DNA of 64,000 nucleotides from assembly GCA_017591395.1 (NCBI GenBank), contig WEDG01005259.1, forward strand, positions 177,001 to 241,000, read 5' to 3'. The stretch is from Schistocephalus solidus (lineage: Eukaryota; Platyhelminthes; Cestoda; Diphyllobothriidea; Diphyllobothriidae). Shown here in pieces: positions 11,766-23,300 of the stretch. Made by a program: the position numbers and the translations under genes. The number at the start of each line of letters is the position of its first letter. Position 1 is the stretch's first letter. A model generated the notes under the pieces. It worked only from the letters and a program-made list of their open reading frames with translations. It did not search any database and was not told where the DNA came from.

Positions 11766-14689
11766 TGCTGCGGGGCACTTTACAAATTTCGGCTTCCTAG
11801 CCACGGTGACGATGCTCGGCGCCCGAGCGGCCGACAATCTTACTAACTCCGTCAAATCGACCTCCGATAAGCCCTCGATTATACGTTAGTTTCCCCTTCA
11901 GTGACCCCTCTATACCTTTTCGATTTTCGTTGTCCTACGTCTTCTTTCCTTTTCCATCTATCCCCGTTGATGAATACATCTTCTTTGTTTGCTTCACGTA
12001 CTCTATCCCTGAACGAATGAATGTCGGATTGTGAAATGATTTCTGGTGAAGAAGTCACTGATACACCCGTTACAAAGAATGGCCATTCCGAGAAACCGCC
12101 CACCAGTTCGACTGATATACCCGAATTAGAATGACGATCCATTCTACGAAACAAAGGTTAAGCCGGACCTTACACTACGCCTACAAAAGAAAGAACTTCA
12201 TATGAAATCTCAACCTTAATGTTCTATTCTTACAACGTTATGCGTACTGTTTTTTATTTCATGTTGTAAAAACTATTCTTAATAGATGCCTTCCCATAAC
12301 TGTGTCTTGCTGCTGTTATCCCTGCCTGCCAGCGCATTATTGTTTTTGCTGTTAATATTAACTTTCATTCCAGTTCCGATGCTATTTTTCAAATCTTTTA
12401 ATTGGTCAGAATTTCGTTTTCACTCATAGATAATGTTGGTGGTCGGTAACTTAAGACAGCTTCGTACCTACAGATCTCTAACAGCCGGATAGCTAGTTCG
12501 ATTTTCTTGTGGAGAGATTGTTAGGTGTGATTGACTCGCCGGAACCTACGCTAGTTGCTTGTACTATTCCCCTTCGGGCGAAATCGGCATTAGATCTCTC
12601 GGGTTCTATAGCCTTTTCTGCTTTCTAGGTTTTGAAATGCGGCAGTGTAGCACTTCTACAGTTTGCCCTCGTACTGGGACGCCTCGATGCGACGCCCCCA
12701 ACGATGCCGCATTTGCCGATGCTATGGAGGTCTCGCGGGTGGGCTAAGCCTACCGGTCATAAAGTTCGCATTTTACTAACAAGCACTTAATATGTTCCAG
12801 CAGTTTGTTAGTTCTATGCAGTTGCCATGCCAAGGAGTGCTGACAGGTAAGTAGCAAATATGCCGTGTCGCAGTAGCGCGTGTCCCGCATTCCGTTCGCA
12901 ATGGCTGGCACAAACGTGCAGAAAAATTTCAAGGACTCTGTTTAATTGGTCTATCCGCCCCCGCATTACTTTGACAAAGGTAGGGAATTTTCGCGGTAAG
13001 CAACGGGCCTAAATGGGGTTTTCAGTGTTTCGAAGTTTTTTTGTATAAAAGACGAATGAGTACCTCTTCATCGCTGCCCGTTTGCGGCCTAGATGACTGC
13101 CTTCAGTATAATCCGAAGGTGAAACTTCGTCCGAATTTCCGGCGGCAGAAAACGTAGATTAATCGAGGGACTAATGCAAGTTGTGTACTTGTTATTATGC
13201 CTAGGTCGGTTTCTTTCAAAATGTCGGCGGCTCAAAACGTATACTACTAGTAAGGTGCCCTAGGATGTTTTCTGCCTGTTGCCGTACTACTCTCTTGGCG
13301 AGGTTGTATGCCGTATCCTGAAGCTGCTTCCCAGGCCCTTCAGCCTCTGTTTTGTTTACAGCATGACAGATGGTGAAATAAATGTGGGAACTAGTTTGCC
13401 TGCTTAAACTTCTCTTATTGCCCGGCTCAACTTTTAACCCTAAAATCCTCTTGGTTAGAATACAACGTCAACTTCTCGCATATGACAATGGTGTAGCTAT
13501 TGGCGCCTGAGTTTTGACTATGATTCTCGAGAAGTTGTTCATAGGTATCTTGAAATGCATTATTACTTGCTTATATTTTGTATGACTGAGATAATGACTA
13601 TTCTAGTCAGACTATGCTAACTTTTCCTGTGCGTGTCGATCGGCGAAAACTGTTATGACAGGATGGCTCCACTGTTCCTCAGCAGCTTGGGTTGGATGTC
13701 TCATCAAATCTGGCTACAATCGGACGAATTTATAAACAACTACCAAGTCTGTGGCCTTTTCTCTTGGATGGCATGGCCTGTTCTCGCACCTAATTACGTC
13801 TTTTGAATCAAGGTCTACACACCTCACGCCGAGTGTGGCCTTTATACAAAGGTGCCTCAGATTGCCAAAGACGTTATTACTTTCCAGACATAACTGTCAT
13901 TAGCAACCCCTAGAAGGGTTGTACAGACAGATGTCAGCGACGCGCGACAAATAGTAATGGCTTTGATTGACTCAGGCACACAAATTCGTAAATGACATCT
14001 CTTCGGGTTATGTCATTTTTGTTGATTTTGCTGGCAGATGGACTGATCCAGCCCATATTGGTCAGACAGTGATTTTGCTGGCAGGGTAGATAGTTGTGAC
14101 TGCGCCCTTGTAGTTGCCAGCCACTATAAACGCAGTCATATACGGCCCACTCAATCAAACGGCTCTGGCCAGCTACACATCAGCCAAAATGTGCCAAATA
14201 ACGTTAGCTATGTGGACGACTATAGTATCGGAAAATACATTTAAAATCCCTACTCGAGCAGTCGAAATAGAGGTAAATCCCTCTGGACAAACGTCTCTTC
14301 ATCTTTTGATACAATTTGGGATTTGCATTTTTCACTAGTATTTAAATGAATTTTGGACGCAAAGTGCTTGAAGTGGCTCGCCGGCAGAAAACTGTCCTTC
14401 GAACTATGTACGACTTAATCCTTTCACAGCCTAATTTTCGACAATATTATGACAAAATGCCTGTCTCAAAAGTCTGTTGTCAGCACGGAATCGGTAAAAT
14501 ACATGACTACGATATAGCAGACGAATAACTAGGGTGCTATTATAAGTCTGCCACCAATGACCACATTTAGTTCATTTCAAGATGCTTGCTACACGCCACT
14601 GTCGTGAGGGGAATTCCACCACACTGGGGAACACCTTGGTATCATAGACGATAGGAGGGTGTGGACAGTAATACCTACCTGCCAGGGCC
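11766..14689. other. Mostly unassigned; possible decayed element
   Basis: Nearly 3 kb with only short scattered open frames. Nothing is recognised with confidence. Some may be the decayed upstream part of the Penelope-like element that becomes readable at 14690, but I see no supporting motif before 'VHNHSS'. Confidence 0.4.
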
Positions 14690-16208
14690 GGAAAAACTAC
14701 CCAGGCCCCAGAGAATGCATGTGCACAATCATTCATCGAACCGACTTACTGGGGCCCAGATGAAAGTTCTGAAAAACACAATTTGGTCGCCTTCATTGTT
14801 TCTTTCGAGTCGCTGCGGCGCCAAACCTACATTATGGAGGAGTCAAAACTACCTTCGACATCTAGCTATTGTCCTGCTTATGTCAAACATGAAAACTCAT
14901 ACTGTGCTAAGAGAGAAACAAAAGGGCTGATGGAGGTAATATCGGCACCGAAATAGTTATTCTGCCTGCTGACACGGTTCGGTCTTCTGTTGTCCTCGAC
15001 AAGACGCACTACGGAAATAATGTCCTGGTACTCTTGAATGACCGCGAGTCCGCAAGAGCCAACGATGAAGTCACTCTGAAGTTGCTGCTTGCGAAGGCGA
15101 TGGACTCTAGCCGAACTACAAAAAAAAATATAATCGCAAATGACTGGCGTATGCTATAGCCGACAAAACAGCCATGGCGCCATACGCTGATTTCCAAAAA
15201 TAAACAAGCCGGGTGCTCCTTCCGGTTCATCGTCTCGCCGAAAGATTATTATAGAAGCCGAGGTGCATTACCGCGACTGTAATAATGGTCCATTCGCCGA
15301 ACGGAGTGTTTGATATCAGTTCACTCTTCCCCTCCATACCACAGAATCTCTCAGCTGAAACACTCATAAGAACGATGGTTAACCCAAACGTTCTTGGTCC
15401 TGAGGGAATCGTGCATGCGCACATAAAGTGCGCACTTATGCGTTCACTAGTCTATGAATTAATTGGTTAGGTGATTCTCCGAAATCTTAATAGACGGCCG
15501 TTTGAAGAGGACAAACGCAAACGCGTGGTTGCGTCTTCATCATTACTGATTAGGACAAGACTGACGACTACTAAGTAAGGCTGCATTAAATCATACTGGA
15601 TATGGACTTCCCGAATGCGGACAAAGCAGAGATCAGGCTTCAATTCTTAAATATTGTCGCCTGCCGGCCAACCGGATTGGTCAGCTGGCGATCGCAGTCT
15701 ATCGGAAACCGAGCAGCACACGTAGTACGTAGTTCCATCAACCACCTTCCGCAAAATTACGTCGTGCCGATGAGTGGAAATTCGTTGCAGTATGTTAGTC
15801 GCAGTGGCACAAGATTAATCTCCCTGGGAGCCAAAGGCCATCCACTAGCATTCGGTTAGAGAAACCGAACGCACCGGAGGAAGCGGAATGAAAAATTATG
15901 TCAGCCGAAATCATGAAGGATTCTTCTGTTACTGAGGGGGTCTCAGGGACCGTGACTACATCCTTCTCCTCACTCGGAATAGTAACCGTTCAGAGGTCTA
16001 ACTCAACAGTCTAAAAGCACATAATGTGGCTAATAGGCTCACTTCCTAGTTAGGAGCAGTTGACTGTTTTTACCGACTAGAGCCCAACTGTGTAAAGTAC
16101 AATTACGTTGGAGAAACCTGCCGACGGCTGCAAGCGCGAATGCATGAACAGCAGCTTAATGTTGGAAGGTTCGATCCAAAGTCGGAGATTGCAGACCATG
16201 TAGTGTGA
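14690..16208 (+). mobile_element. Penelope-like element with GIY-YIG tail, decayed
   Basis: Reading left to right: the N-terminal 'VHNHSSNRLTGAQMKVL' (14718 on); 'GTEIVILPADTVRSSVVLDK' (about 14945-15005), which resembles ILPADKGRxTVVLDK; 'FPKINKPGAPS' (about 15190-15225), the FYGLPKxHKxGxPLRPI motif; RT motif A 'FDISSLFPSIPQNL' (15285-15470); the thumb-like 'LQFLNIVACRPTG' (15602-15859); and a GIY-YIG endonuclease start 'NYVGETCRRLQARMHEQQ' (about 16105-16160). Stops and frame changes occur throughout. The stretch that should hold the Y-V-D-D catalytic box is missing between 15470 and 15602, so the copy cannot polymerise DNA. Confidence 0.87.
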
Positions 16209-16792
16209 ACTATGACGTCGTTTAAACTGTGAGTCGAAGAGTCGATCACACACCAAGAAAGGTGCAAGAAGCCCCGATGTCCACTAACTGCTCAGTAAAT
16301 CGCCACGTAAACTCGCCTCCCCTATCTGATTTTACGAATCGACTTCACAGGACACAGTAGCGACGTAAAATGTTCGGGACTGCCAATTATCGTGAAAGTC
16401 AACGAGAACGAAGGTAAAACTCGTACCCGCAGTCGGCATTGGCAATCTAGGTATCAGGCAAAATGCGCTATATAATGAAAGCTGTGCAGACGATTCCGGT
16501 CTCTTAAGGTGATTAGTCGAAATCACGCCCCAATACGTTGAAGCAAAAATAAACCCCTTCCAAGTGAACACATCCTTTTTTAAAAATTTCATCTGCGACT
16601 TATCGATATGCTTTGTGACTTGATTTATTAGCACTTTACGTTTGGTCTGAGTGTCGTTTTTATATGAATCGACTTTGCTTGGGTTGTCCTCTATGCTTAT
16701 CTTAGTTGGCATTAATCTAGACGTTTGGCTGCATAATCAGCACTTTTTGGGTCATATTCTTTGGAATGGAAAACAAGTTCTGCTCTCATTAT
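16209..16792. other. Upstream region of POLD3
   Basis: About 580 bp between the Penelope remnant and the POLD3 start. Open frames here are unremarkable. It must contain the promoter of the gene, but no TATA or initiator element can be singled out. Confidence 0.4.
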
Positions 16793-16794
16793 AG
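16793..16794 (+). promoter_or_regulatory. Possible spliced-leader trans-splice acceptor
   Basis: An AG follows a pyrimidine-rich run (TTCTGCTCTCATTATAG), 8 bases before the POLD3 start codon. No donor-exon pair is needed to its left to make the protein. Flatworms add a spliced leader to a subset of mRNAs at such sites. It could instead be an ordinary acceptor for an intron in the 5' UTR. Confidence 0.4.
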
Positions 16795-16802
16795 TCTTAA
16801 AC

Positions 16803-17333
16803 ATGGAGAAAACAGTGAAGGAACCGATCCGCTCACAATTGGAAGCCTCAACTGGCATCGTAAGATCTACGTTCTTTTATGTTCAACACTTCGACTCAAA
16901 GGTAACCTACAAGGCTTTATGTGTTTCTCTTGGCTGGAACGCTGAGCAATCCAAACGGTAATTATTCTTAAGCATTTAATTAAATTTCTGGCAGAAATTT
17001 AGAACTTTATTCACAATCCGAAAAAAAGTTGAATCGGACTTTTTGCTTGTCTGGCCTCTCGCGAAAAAACAGCAGACCTATGGTTTGCCCGTTGTTCTTC
17101 CGCGCTAAGTAAACCTTTGCCTTTAGGAGTGGGTAGTTATTTTAGCGACTTCCATCAAAGCATTACCTACTTCCGTTGCCTTCACACATACTCCGAATAC
17201 ATTTGTCTATTCAATGCAGAAAGCGAACAAGTTAGTAGGTGCTTTGCTTTTCGCTGCATTCCTTTCCTCAGTCAGCTACGACTTTAGCTAACTTCGACTC
17301 GACTCTGGGTGCAGACCTCGCCACAAATAGACA
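16803..17333 (+). CDS. POLD3: POLD3 exons 1-5, N-terminal domain
   Basis: These five exons encode the N-terminal winged-helix-like region that contacts the B-subunit of polymerase delta in characterised homologues. Introns are 42, 37, 37 and 41 bp, all GT-AG, with donors GTAAGA, GTAATT, GTAAAC and GTTAGT. Intron 1 falls inside the conserved 'GI-VTYK' segment. The unspliced frame is also open there, so intron retention would insert 14 residues. Confidence 0.82.
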
Positions 17334-20300
17334 GTAAGTTCATTCTTAAATTCCTATAGACCTAATGATTGGCTCGTCAACATCCCATGGAGCCCGCTTT
17401 CATACACAGATAATAAGGGGCGAAAAACAACACCAGAGCCTAAGCCGGAATCAGCAGCTCAAAAGAGCCCTCAGAAGAGTTCATCGGCACCCGCCAAACA
17501 TCTTCCGGCCAAGCGACCCTCTCGCTCCAGGGCGTCTGCGAGAAGCCAAGTGAAGGGTAAGTCCTGCTACGGTCCCTCTAACCGTTTCTCTAGAAAAAAT
17601 GCAGTCAAGTCTCGCATTTAAGCCTAGGTAAGTTGGAATAATTCTTGCTCCGATTTGCGGGCTTTGAATCCACCTTTAAGTCTGAGTACTACCCCATCTG
17701 AGCAAATTGAACAGTCGGATCCGTTCGCCGATTCCGGTGAACAGTCTTCAGAGGAAGGTATTTTTCTCTAAGTTCCCCTTCCCATTTTAATGTTAGACAT
17801 ACCACTTTCGGCCTTATCTAATCCGAAAAAACGACAACGCCTGTACTTTTCTTCGGACGATGAAGTCGAGGAACTCAAGGTTGAAGTTGACACCAAACAA
17901 TCGTTCAAGAAAGATGCTGAAGAGGCAATTTGTGGCGTTCCTGTTTATGCAATTTGTTTAGTCACCTAGCAAAATGTCCGTTCATTCTCCAAAGTCACCT
18001 GGTACCAGAACGAGGAGGGGTATGACCAATTTTTTTGATGATTATAGGTTCCTATGCATTTTTATGGTGTCGTCCACGAACGCGAATTTTTTTCTAAAAA
18101 TGAGGTTTGCTGCAGGACCCGTATTTCTCGAAATCAGTTAATCCTTAGCATGACTATTTGAAGGCCTGGGTCTTTGGATAGTTTTCTCATACTGCCTAAA
18201 CGTTATGCAGCAACATTCTTTTTTGGTTTGAAAGTTGTACTACCCCAAAGGTGGTACAGTAATCTAATATAATTAATTATCGTTTAACCTTATTATATTT
18301 TTTTCCAAGCTCGGTGATTACGGGTACGATTACTACTCATGCATTGCAGTTTTGGATAACTTGTATGTAGCTGTCCAAACCGCCATCTATCCACGTCATC
18401 CTTTGGGTTTGGAGTTGGGGTTCTATCAGACTGCTAGTCATTTTTTTCCAGTAATTGTTATGGGATTTCGCTGATTCATTCACCCATTGTATCAGAGCTG
18501 AAAGTAGTCGAAATTTGCAATGAATCCTGCTATGAATGCTAAAATTTAATGCTTTGTTCCGTCACCAGCCCTAACGTTCGATTTGCATGAATCCGAAATT
18601 GCTCTTCTATCACCGGTTCACAATCATTTATCGTCAAAGTATGTGTTTTAAGCTGCAGCTAAACAGTCCTCCCCAACGGTTGACAAACCGATGCACACCG
18701 TCCTTAAGGAGTCACCGAAAAAAAAGTGTGACAATACTCCCCCGTCAAATGCCATTCAGCGTCAACGGGTCCTGAAGACATTCAAAGATGATGACGGTTT
18801 TTTGAGTAGGTCATTTACTTTCTAAGTACACATTACCTACTTGTTTACTTACCTGTACTTGGTGCCGCTGCGATCACGTCTGATTTAGCCGATCGTGATT
18901 ATGTCACGGACTCCACGTGTGGCGATCCGCGCCCAAAGATCTGTACAGTCAATCCATTCTCTACACCAACGATGGAGACCGAATACCGAAGGTCCAAGAA
19001 CCATTTCCATGTCTTTGCAAACTGTTGAACCAGGTTTTTAATTGACGCCTCTGCTCGCATCCAAGTGAGTAAAGATATCGGATCGAGGGCAGCAACACTG
19101 AGGTCGTGAGGTGGATTGAGAAGAATGTATCCAAACCATCTCGGTGGTCTTTCTCGGATGGCTTTGCGATGCTGTGGCAAGGAATTCGGGCAGTCTCATT
19201 TGAGACGAAGTCGGTGTACTTCATTCGAAGGCTAACCCTCAAGCAATGCTAATGAAATATTTCCAGTTTTCTTTCATTATCCACGCGCACAGCACAGCAT
19301 TCACAACCGCAGAGAAGGACTGACTGGACGGATGCACGGTACACACGAATTTTCTTGGCGATGGAGATGTCGCGTTAGGTACATAGGAACCTTTAAAGAC
19401 TTTTAAAAAAATTGGCGAGCAGCATCAATTTTAGATACAATTTAGTTCCTTTTCTGTCCATTCGGTACCAGCCCCGTCTCGAGGTATTCGAAACTGTCTT
19501 CTTCAAATTGACAACAATTCATCTCGAGGGGGGCCTTCTTCTGGTCAAGGATGCTGCTTGCAACCACCTTGGTCTTCCCAATGTTTGTGAATAAACCTAC
19601 AGATTTAGTCATATTGTTCACCCGTGACACCGGTGACTATTGACTAGCAAAGATTGAACCTAGAAAGGCGATATAATCAGCGTAGTGATAATTTTTTAGT
19701 TGGCGTGTGGATGCAAACTCAACACTTTCAAGTTCGCATAGGACTTTCCCGAAAATGCAGTCAATGGCGTAGCTGGACAAAATTGGTGATAGGATACAAA
19801 CTTGTCGAACGCCACACCGAATACCGGGTGGTTGGGAATGTTTGTTATGGACCAGGATTCACGCACTGGTGGAGCTGTAGTTGGCCTTGATAATGACGAT
19901 AAAGTTAACCGGTACACCATCTTTTACCATTATCTACCGCAGAGACTCACGATGGACGAAATCGAACGCAGGGGAGAAGTTAACGAAACAAACGCCCCTC
20001 GTTCGTTTGTAACTATAGCGGATTTTATGAGTGTGCCTATGTATGAATATCTGGTCCTCACGTCCACGTCTAGCTCGGAATCCAGTTTGGTCGGGTCTCG
20101 ATCTAGGCTCACGCACAGCCTGGAACCGCTTGAGAATGGCAGCGACCAAGACTTTCACAACAACATGGATGTTGTTATCGCATATTGTCGAATCTCCCTC
20201 CATGAAGACGGATACAAAGAGGCCTGGGCCCCAGTTTCTTAGGAGTGACCCGATCATTCCACGTTTGTTCGATCACTTAATGGAGCCACGTCGCCAAAGT

Positions 20301-23300
20301 GTCGGCAGAGGACTTGTAGATTTGAGTGAGACTACCGTCCTATCTGGGTGCTTTGTCGTTGCGCAGCCTTTGTATTGCATCAGTGGCTTCTTCTTTCTTC
20401 AGAAGTTGGGTCGCATGACACTGCATAGGTTGGAGAGAGCCAAAATGCCACTACAGAGGAGAGAGGGATGGCCGGATCGGTTGATAATCGAAGTTTAAGT
20501 ATTCCAAGATCTCACGCTATCGGTCGACCGTAGCTGAGTTAGTAACAATATAACAGCCATTCAAATCGCGAACAGCGTCACTTAGCGCATAGGGCTTACC
20601 GCTAGCTTGGCAAATAGTCTGGTACAGTTTTCGAGTATTGCCAACGGTTGTGCCTTGCTCCACATTGGTCTTTATTTCAGCCCCATATTTCGATCATCCT
20701 TAACCAACTTGACCGTCATTGTCCGGAGTTGGTGGAAGGAATCATCATTACGGGACCTGAGTTGGGCTGCCCGAACGGACAACAACAAGGTTCTTCCTCT
20801 GATCTAGTCACTGCAACGCAACTGGGTGTATCCAAGAATTGTCTCACCTGCCCTATAGACTGATGACCTTAATGATAACCACTGGATATTGCCTTCTCCA
20901 TCGGCTCGAGTCGTGGAACAGAACCGAATTTCTCTGCTCAGGACGTCGGTGGTGCTAGGTTTTCGAAGTTTTGCGACATTAGGGCTTGCACGTTGCGTTT
21001 TGAATGTGGATGAGAGCTCGGCTGTCAAGCGTTTGCAAACGAAAACATGGTCCGACCCGTTGTCCTTCCCAGTTTGGGCACCACGTATCGATCTGCTACC
21101 CAGCTGCGGAACTTCGAACTGACTAGAATATAGTCGATCTGCTTGGCCGTATGAACGTCGTTTGCATTCCAAGTCAGAGGTTTGTGACTAAGCTGGAAGC
21201 ACGATTTGGTAAAAAAACAGTCGGTTCTCAGTAGCAGGTTTCCCAAATCACTCCTTCTTAAAGCATCGAGAATAAAGCCCAAAGTGGCCTATAAGGTGGC
21301 TGTTGGAAAAATTTCCAGGTTCATTTCGGCCATTCCAGACCCTGGCAGTAATCAGCGAATCATGATGGAGATTAAACTGATTACTTAGTTGCGAGTACTT
21401 TTAATTTTTATGGCTGCGATCAGGCCTGTTCTAGCCGGCCTCGATGATGTCACAGATTGTGTCTCCACGCGTGACGATCCACGGCAGCAGACCTGGACGG
21501 CTCAATCCATTCTCTTCGCCAACGACGGACGCCGGATTCTGAAGGTCCTAGAACAACTTCCATGTCTTTACGAACTGTGTTGAGGCATGTTTTGAACTGA
21601 CCCCCTCTTCGATGCTTCCGATTTGGTAGTGGGGCCGGATCAGGGGCAGTAACACTGGGCTCGTGAGATGAGCGACGAAAAACGTGCCCAAACCACCTCA
21701 GTCGTCGTTATTGGATGGCTTGGGATATCTTTGCGGTGTTTCCGCAGCGAGTGCGGACTGTCTTATTTGGGACCAAGTCGGTATACTTCACTCGGAGTAA
21801 GGTCCTCGAGGAGTGATGGTCAAATGTCTCAAGTTTTTGCTCATTTTACACGCGTATTGCTCAGCATTCACACCCATAGAGAAGGACAGACTCACGGTAC
21901 ACGCGAATCTTTGTGGCGATAGAAATGTCGCGTTGGGTCCATAGGCACTTTCTAAGGCTTGAGAAAACCCGACGAGCAGCATCGATTCGGAAGACAATGT
22001 CATCCTTACTCCGTCCATTCGGCAGCAACCTCGCCCCAAGGTATTTGAAACTGTCTACCTCTTAAAGTTGACAGCCATCAATGTCGATAGGTGCCTTCTC
22101 CTGGGCAGGAATGAAAATTGAAAAAAACTGGGTTTTCCCGCGTTTATGGACAAGCCGACCGATGGAGCAACCTCATTCACCTCGACACGATAGACTGGGG
22201 ATCACCAAAGCTCGAAGCTAGTAAGGCGATATCATCTGCGTAATTGAGGTCAGTCAGCTGGCCTCCGGGTTCAATCTCAACACCGTCTCGTCATGTAAGG
22301 CTTTCCCAAGAATCCAGTCGATAGCGTAGTTGAACAGAATGGGCGACAAGATACAACCTTGTCGAACGCCAGACCGAATGCTGAATGGTTGTGGAGGATT
22401 GTTATGGACCAAACCTCGCGCAGTAATTGAGCTGTAATAGGCCTTGATAATGATGATGATTTTTGGTGGTAGAGCATCTAGTGCCATTACCCGCCATAAG
22501 GATTCACAATAGACGGAATCGAACGCGGTGGCGAAGTTGACAAAGCAGGTGGCCGTGGGTTGTTGGTAACTATGGCGGAATTCATGGATTCGCCTTGGTG
22601 TGTAAATATTTGGTCTGCACATCCACGCCCAGCACTTAATGTGGCTTGGTTGGGCCTCATCCTAGAGTTGCGCACATCCTGGAATCGACTGAGAAAGACA
22701 CTAGCGAAGACTTTAGCAGCAACGTCGGTAAGACTTTCGTGCTACAGTAGTTCTAGTTGCGAGTAGGTTTCCTTACCGCACAGGTCGTCGTGTCAGACTT
22801 CAGCCCTCCCTGTCCAGGTAACGCTGTCGTTACTGCTCTGCGACTGCTTAGTCACCAGTCCCGATGGTCATTCCGGGCGATTTCCTCGCACCAAATTCAC
22901 AGACCACAATGCTCGTGCTCTGTCGCCTTATTCACCGCTGTTTTTACCTCATTAACTTCTTGATATCCTCTAGAATCTGAAACTAATTATACTGACATCT
23001 CCACCCATATACCCTGCCGCATACCCTGTCTTTCGCTAGTTTTAGTTCCCCATCTGCAGTGCATGGTGTTTACGTTAATTATACATTTTCCTGGTACATT
23101 TTAGTAGAACTGAACATATCTGACGTACTCAATAACCCTTTTATTTAGTCACCGAAAAGGTGTGGGAAGGATGTCATGTGGAACCTTCTGCTTCTCAACC
23201 TGCCGAAAGCAACACAACTATAGAGAGGGTTCCGGCGAAGCCAGGGGCAAGTTCAAAATAGAAATCTTAATTCATTACTATTGTAGGTGAACTCCAAAAA

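Larger units (their letters stand above)
18864..22810 (-). mobile_element. RTE-type LINE, outer copy (A), interrupted
   Basis: A - strand RTE element split by copy B. The endonuclease reads across the insertion point: 'DLCGKETYSQL' just right of 22766 and 'SNQFNLHHDSLI', 'NFSNSHLIGHFGL' left of 21397. It continues with 'LTWNANDVHTAKQIDYILVS' (21025-21282) and 'SDHVFV'. The RT follows with 'RPDQTGFRARRGREDQIF' and 'CFVNFSPAFDFVHRESL' (19934-20257), 'ILSPILSSYAIDCIFGK', and the catalytic box as 'YADY' instead of YADD. The 3' part ends near 18864, followed by a tail of TACTTAC-like repeats (18811-18860). Frameshifts are numerous; the element is inactive. Confidence 0.85.
18806..23148 (+). other. 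POLD3 intron 11, expanded by nested RTE insertions
   Basis: A 4343-bp intron (GTAGGT ... TTATTTAG). All other introns of the gene are 26-58 bp except intron 10 (about 640 bp). Almost the whole length is occupied by two antisense RTE retrotransposon copies, one inserted in the other. Confidence 0.8.

Noticed and set aside
17365..17553. 62-codon ATG frame as a separate gene
   Set aside because: It is an out-of-frame reading of POLD3 exon 6; the other frame gives the phase-consistent protein.
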